Both the position numbers and the translations under genes were made by a program. Positions 6,611 through 9,256 of a DNA stretch of 9,256 bases are shown here, in pieces. The stretch comes from Chloroflexota bacterium (GTDB taxonomy: Bacteria; Chloroflexota; Anaerolineae; J102): contig JAADFV010000039.1 of assembly GCA_013152695.1 (NCBI GenBank), positions 1 through 9,256 of the forward strand. Direction: 5' to 3'. The notes beneath the pieces were generated by a model. That model searched no databases and had not been told where the DNA came from. It saw nothing but the letters and a program-made list of their open reading frames with translations. Position 1 is the first letter of the stretch. Each line of letters opens with the position of its first letter.

Positions 6611-7423
6611 ATGACTGCAACTCTTGAAGTCAAAGACCTCCACGTCTCTGTCGACGGTACCGAAATTTTGAAGGGTGTCAATCTCACAATTCGTCAAGGC
6701 GAAGTCCACGCCCTTATGGGCCCCAACGGCTCGGGCAAAAGCACGATGTCGTATGCTATTGCTGGCCATCCTCATTATCAGGTCACCCAAGGTGATATTC
6801 TCTGGAATGGTGAGAGTATTTTGGATCTGGGCCCCGACGAACGGGCCAAACTAGGCATCTTTCTCGCTTTTCAATATCCTGTCGCCATCCCTGGCGTCAG
6901 TTTTGCCAATTTCCTCCGCGCGGCTGTGAGCAGTGTTCGCGGTTATAAAGAACGCGCTCGCGCCGAAGCCGCGGCCAGTGGTGAGAACAAAGTCATCGGC
7001 TCTGAATTGATGCCGATGCGTGAATTCCGCCAGGAATTACTGGAAAAAATGGATCGTTTCAATGTCGATCGCTCCTTCGCCCGCCGCTACTTGAACGACG
7101 GCTTTAGCGGAGGCGAAAAGAAACGTGGGGAAGTGTTACAAATGGCTATGCTCGAACCGAAAATTGCCATTCTCGACGAGAGTGACTCTGGTCTTGATAT
7201 CGATGCCTTACGCGTTGTTTCCGATGGCATCAACAAACTGGTTGCCAATGGCATGGGGGCGCTGTTGATCACGCATTATCAGCGTATCCTCAATTATGTA
7301 AAACCAGATAAAATCAGTGTGTTTTATCAAGGCCGAATTGTCAAGACCGGTGGCCCCGAAATCGCCCATATGCTCGAGGAACGGGGATATGCCTGGGTGG
7401 AAGAAGAATTGGTCCACGCCTAA
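6611..7423 (+). CDS. sufC: SufC, ATPase of the SufBCD Fe-S cluster assembly complex
   Basis: ABC-type ATPase of 270 residues, slightly longer than the roughly 250 typical of SufC. It acts in the cytoplasm, where its ATP hydrolysis drives shape changes in the SufB-SufD scaffold during Fe-S cluster assembly; it is not a transporter. Seen in sequence: Walker [10 protein letters not shown] (37-45, Lys43), Q-loop Gln88 in FQYP, the SufC-type signature FSGGEKKR (165-172), Walker B ending [11 protein letters not shown] with Asp189 and catalytic Glu190, and the switch His222 in ITHYQ. The DESDSGLD and GGEKKR forms and the IPGVSF region are hallmarks separating SufC from transporter ATPases. It lies 33 bp after sufR and 44 bp before sufB, which indicates a single operon. 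All ATPase motifs are intact. Confidence 0.96.
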   Translation: MTATLEVKDLHVSVDGTEILKGVNLTIRQGEVHALMGPNGSGKSTMSYAIAGHPHYQVTQGDILWNGESILDLGPDERAKLGIFLAFQYPVAIPGVSFANFLRAAVSSVRGYKERARAEAAASGENKVIGSELMPMREFRQELLEKMDRFNVDRSFARRYLNDGFSGGEKKRGEVLQMAMLEPKIAILDESDSGLDIDALRVVSDGINKLVANGMGALLITHYQRILNYVKPDKISVFYQGRIVKTGGPEIAHMLEERGYAWVEEELVHA

Positions 7424-7467
7424 GTCTGACTATCAAACTAATGTCACCGCAACGAGGTTAAACAATT

Positions 7468-8883
7468 ATGGCAACTGATATGGACCGCAAGGCCCTGGAA
7501 GGCATCAAAGATGAATATGAGTATGGCTGGAGCACGCCCGAGGACTATACATTCAAAGCACGGAAAGGGTTGGACCATGATATCGTCGATAAAATTTCCG
7601 ATATCAAAGGTGAACCAGCCTGGATGCGCGAATTTCGCCATAAATCGCTGGATATTTTCCTTGCCAAACCGATGCCCAATTGGGGTCCCGATCTGACAGA
7701 GATCGATTTTGACGACATCTACTACTACATCAAGCCGTCTGAAAACACCGGTGAAACCTGGGAAGATGTCCCTGAAAGCATCAAAGAGACGTTCGATCGC
7801 CTGGGTGTTCCCGAAGCAGAACGGAAATTTCTGGCCGGCGTAGGGGCGCAGTACGAGTCGGAGATGGTCTATCATTCGCTCCGGGCAGAATGGGAAAAAT
7901 TGGGGATCATCTTTGTCAGCATCGAAGAGGGTCTCAAGCAACACGAAGATTTGTTCCGTGAGTACTTTGCCACGGTCGTCCCTCCCACCGATAACAAGTT
8001 TGCAGCCTTGAACAGCGCCGTTTGGTCGGGAGGTTCCTTTATCTACGTGCCTCCCGGTGTGAAGCTGGATATTCCTTTGCAGGCCTATTTCCGCATCAAT
8101 GCCGAAAGCATGGGCCAGTTTGAACGTACCATGATCATCATTGACGAAGGCGCCAGTATTCACTACATCGAAGGTTGTACCGCCCCCATTTACGACAAAG
8201 ATAGCTTACATTCTGGCGTCATCGAAATTATCGTCAAGAAAAACGCCCGCTGCCGTTACAGCACCATTCAGAACTGGTCCACCAATGTCTACAATTTGGT
8301 TACCCAACGCGCCCTGGCTTACGAAGGCGCCACCATGGAATGGGTGGATAGCAATCTTGGCTCGAAAATAACGATGAAATACCCGGCTGTGATTATGCTG
8401 GGGGAAGGCGCCCATGGCGAGATTCTCTCGGTCGCCTTTGCCGGTAAAGGACAACATCAAGATGCCGGCGCGAAGGTGGTGCATGCCGCTCCAAATACCT
8501 CTTCGAAGATCGTCTCGAAATCGATTAGCAAAAATGGCGGACGTTCCTCATACCGTGGCTTACTCAAAGTCACGAGGGGCGCACACGGCTCGAAGTCACA
8601 GGTGGTATGTGATGCTCTCATCCTCGACCCCGAATCACGCTCTGACACCTATCCCTACATCGAGATTGCCGAAGACGACGTGGAAGTAGGACACGAAGCC
8701 TCGGTCAGCAAGATCGGGGAAGAGCAACTTTTCTATCTCATGAGTCGTGGCATCAGCGAAGAAGAGGCCACAGGCATGATTGTCGGTGGTTTTATCGAAC
8801 CCCTGGTGAAAGAGCTACCTATGGAGTATGCAGTAGAAATGAACCGTTTGATCCAGCTTCAGATGGAAGGAAGCGTCGGCTAA
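7468..8883 (+). CDS. sufB: SufB, scaffold subunit of the SufBCD complex
   Basis: Protein of 471 residues, close to the usual SufB length of about 470-495. SufB receives sulfur from the desulfurase system and, with SufC and SufD, builds nascent Fe-S clusters in the cytoplasm. Family features visible are the N-terminal [11 protein letters not shown] region, the FIYVPPGV segment opening the beta-helix core, [10 protein letters not shown] with Cys237, ARCRYST with Cys262, VVCDAL with Cys381 (aligned by context with the essential scaffold cysteine near 405 of E. coli SufB), and the [15 protein letters not shown] region with His409 and Glu410. The SRGISEEEA segment is the conserved C-terminal helix motif of the SufB/SufD family. 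GAGGT at 7454-7458, 9 bp before the ATG, supports this start. No intein or truncation is seen. Confidence 0.96.
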   Translation: MATDMDRKALEGIKDEYEYGWSTPEDYTFKARKGLDHDIVDKISDIKGEPAWMREFRHKSLDIFLAKPMPNWGPDLTEIDFDDIYYYIKPSENTGETWEDVPESIKETFDRLGVPEAERKFLAGVGAQYESEMVYHSLRAEWEKLGIIFVSIEEGLKQHEDLFREYFATVVPPTDNKFAALNSAVWSGGSFIYVPPGVKLDIPLQAYFRINAESMGQFERTMIIIDEGASIHYIEGCTAPIYDKDSLHSGVIEIIVKKNARCRYSTIQNWSTNVYNLVTQRALAYEGATMEWVDSNLGSKITMKYPAVIMLGEGAHGEILSVAFAGKGQHQDAGAKVVHAAPNTSSKIVSKSISKNGGRSSYRGLLKVTRGAHGSKSQVVCDALILDPESRSDTYPYIEIAEDDVEVGHEASVSKIGEEQLFYLMSRGISEEEATGMIVGGFIEPLVKELPMEYAVEMNRLIQLQMEGSVG

Positions 8884-8894
8884 CAGAGGATATT

Positions 8895-9256
8895 ATGACC
8901 GTCAAAGAACAAAGTATTACGCCATTGAGCGGTACCACTGCTCTGACCACCAGTGAGCGCTTCCAAGAGCCCGAGTGGCTGAAACTGGCCCGAGAGGCTG
9001 CCTGGGAGACCTTCGCGGCTATGCCCTGGCCAAACTATAATGAAGAGACCTGGCGACGCACCCGTTTGACCGGTTTCAAATTAGAAAACTTCCCCCTTGC
9101 CACGGCTGAGGTTGCTCCTTTCCCCAGCCGCGAGGCACTCCCGCCCGAACTATTAACTACCCTCAACCAGATCGAAAGTGCCGGGGCTCTAGTTTTCAAG
9201 GATGGGAACCTGGTTTATGCCGAGCTGGCGTCCGAACTTCAGGAAAAAGGCGTCAT
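8895..9256 (+). CDS. sufD: SufD, scaffold partner of SufB (partial, runs off the window)
   Basis: The frame is open from ATG 8895 to the last base, giving 120 full codons plus 2 bases; the 3' end is missing. AGAGGA (8885-8890) lies 4 bp before the ATG, and sufB ends 11 bp upstream, so the two are probably co-translated. The segment EPEWLKLAREAAWETF followed by MPWPNYNEETWRRTRLTGFKL is typical of the N-terminal helical region of SufD, where an xxWRRTxLxxFxL motif is common. SufD pairs with SufB and binds one SufC; the SufB-SufD interface is involved in iron entry. The beta-helix core and C-terminal family motif are outside the window, so the assignment rests on the N-terminus and on gene order. 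Confidence 0.88.
   Translation, partial: MTVKEQSITPLSGTTALTTSERFQEPEWLKLAREAAWETFAAMPWPNYNEETWRRTRLTGFKLENFPLATAEVAPFPSREALPPELLTTLNQIESAGALVFKDGNLVYAELASELQEKGV

Noticed and set aside
7444..8163. 239-codon minus-strand open frame opposite sufB
   Set aside because: Shadow of the strongly conserved sufB frame; no recognisable motif or ribosome-binding site.

Overview
The window reads as bacterial chromosomal DNA that is moderately GC-rich by eye, with all genes on the + strand. My best guess for the source is a Chloroflexota bacterium (Anaerolineae- or Caldilineae-like). I infer this from three things: the co-directional sufR-sufC-sufB-sufD order, the large Cache-GAF-PAS sensor kinase paired with a KdpE-type regulator, and the secreted lamin-tail/phospholipase-D-like protein. 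This is inference from gene style; the window contains no rRNA or other taxonomic marker.

Layout. Positions 1-81 hold the last codons of an upstream gene. It overlaps or abuts a gene for a predicted exported protein with a lamin-tail domain and two phospholipase D-type domains (86-2029), whose second HKD motif lacks its Asp. A 63-bp gap with a possible promoter leads to a 960-residue membrane histidine kinase (2093-4975). This overlaps by 26 bp with an OmpR/KdpE-type response regulator (4950-5636), so the two form a translationally coupled two-component system of unknown signal.

The 248-bp gap at 5637-5884 is the most unusual part of the window. It holds an 11-bp-arm inverted repeat that touches a consensus TTGACA -35 box, a 12-bp perfect palindrome inside the promoter spacer, an extended -10, a predicted hairpin in the 5' leader, and ten uninterrupted degenerate heptamers (YTRCTYC). 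A short pyrimidine run then leads straight to the start codon of sufR, with no Shine-Dalgarno sequence.

The right third is the start of a SUF iron-sulfur cluster assembly operon: sufR (5885-6577), an Fe-S-sensing repressor with the Cys-x12-Cys-x27-Cys pattern; sufC (6611-7423), the ATPase; sufB (7468-8883), the scaffold; and sufD (8895 to the window end, truncated). Gaps between genes are 33, 44 and 11 bp, which suggests one transcript. SufB, SufC and SufD would form the SufBC2D scaffold complex, with SufR probably repressing the operon when Fe-S supply is adequate. The desulfurase and sulfur-transfer genes (sufS, sufU or sufE) are not in the window and may lie downstream.

I see no tRNA, rRNA, CRISPR array, transposase or prophage signal. 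I found no wholly new protein system. The best candidates for something undescribed are the regulatory and repeat structures in front of sufR.
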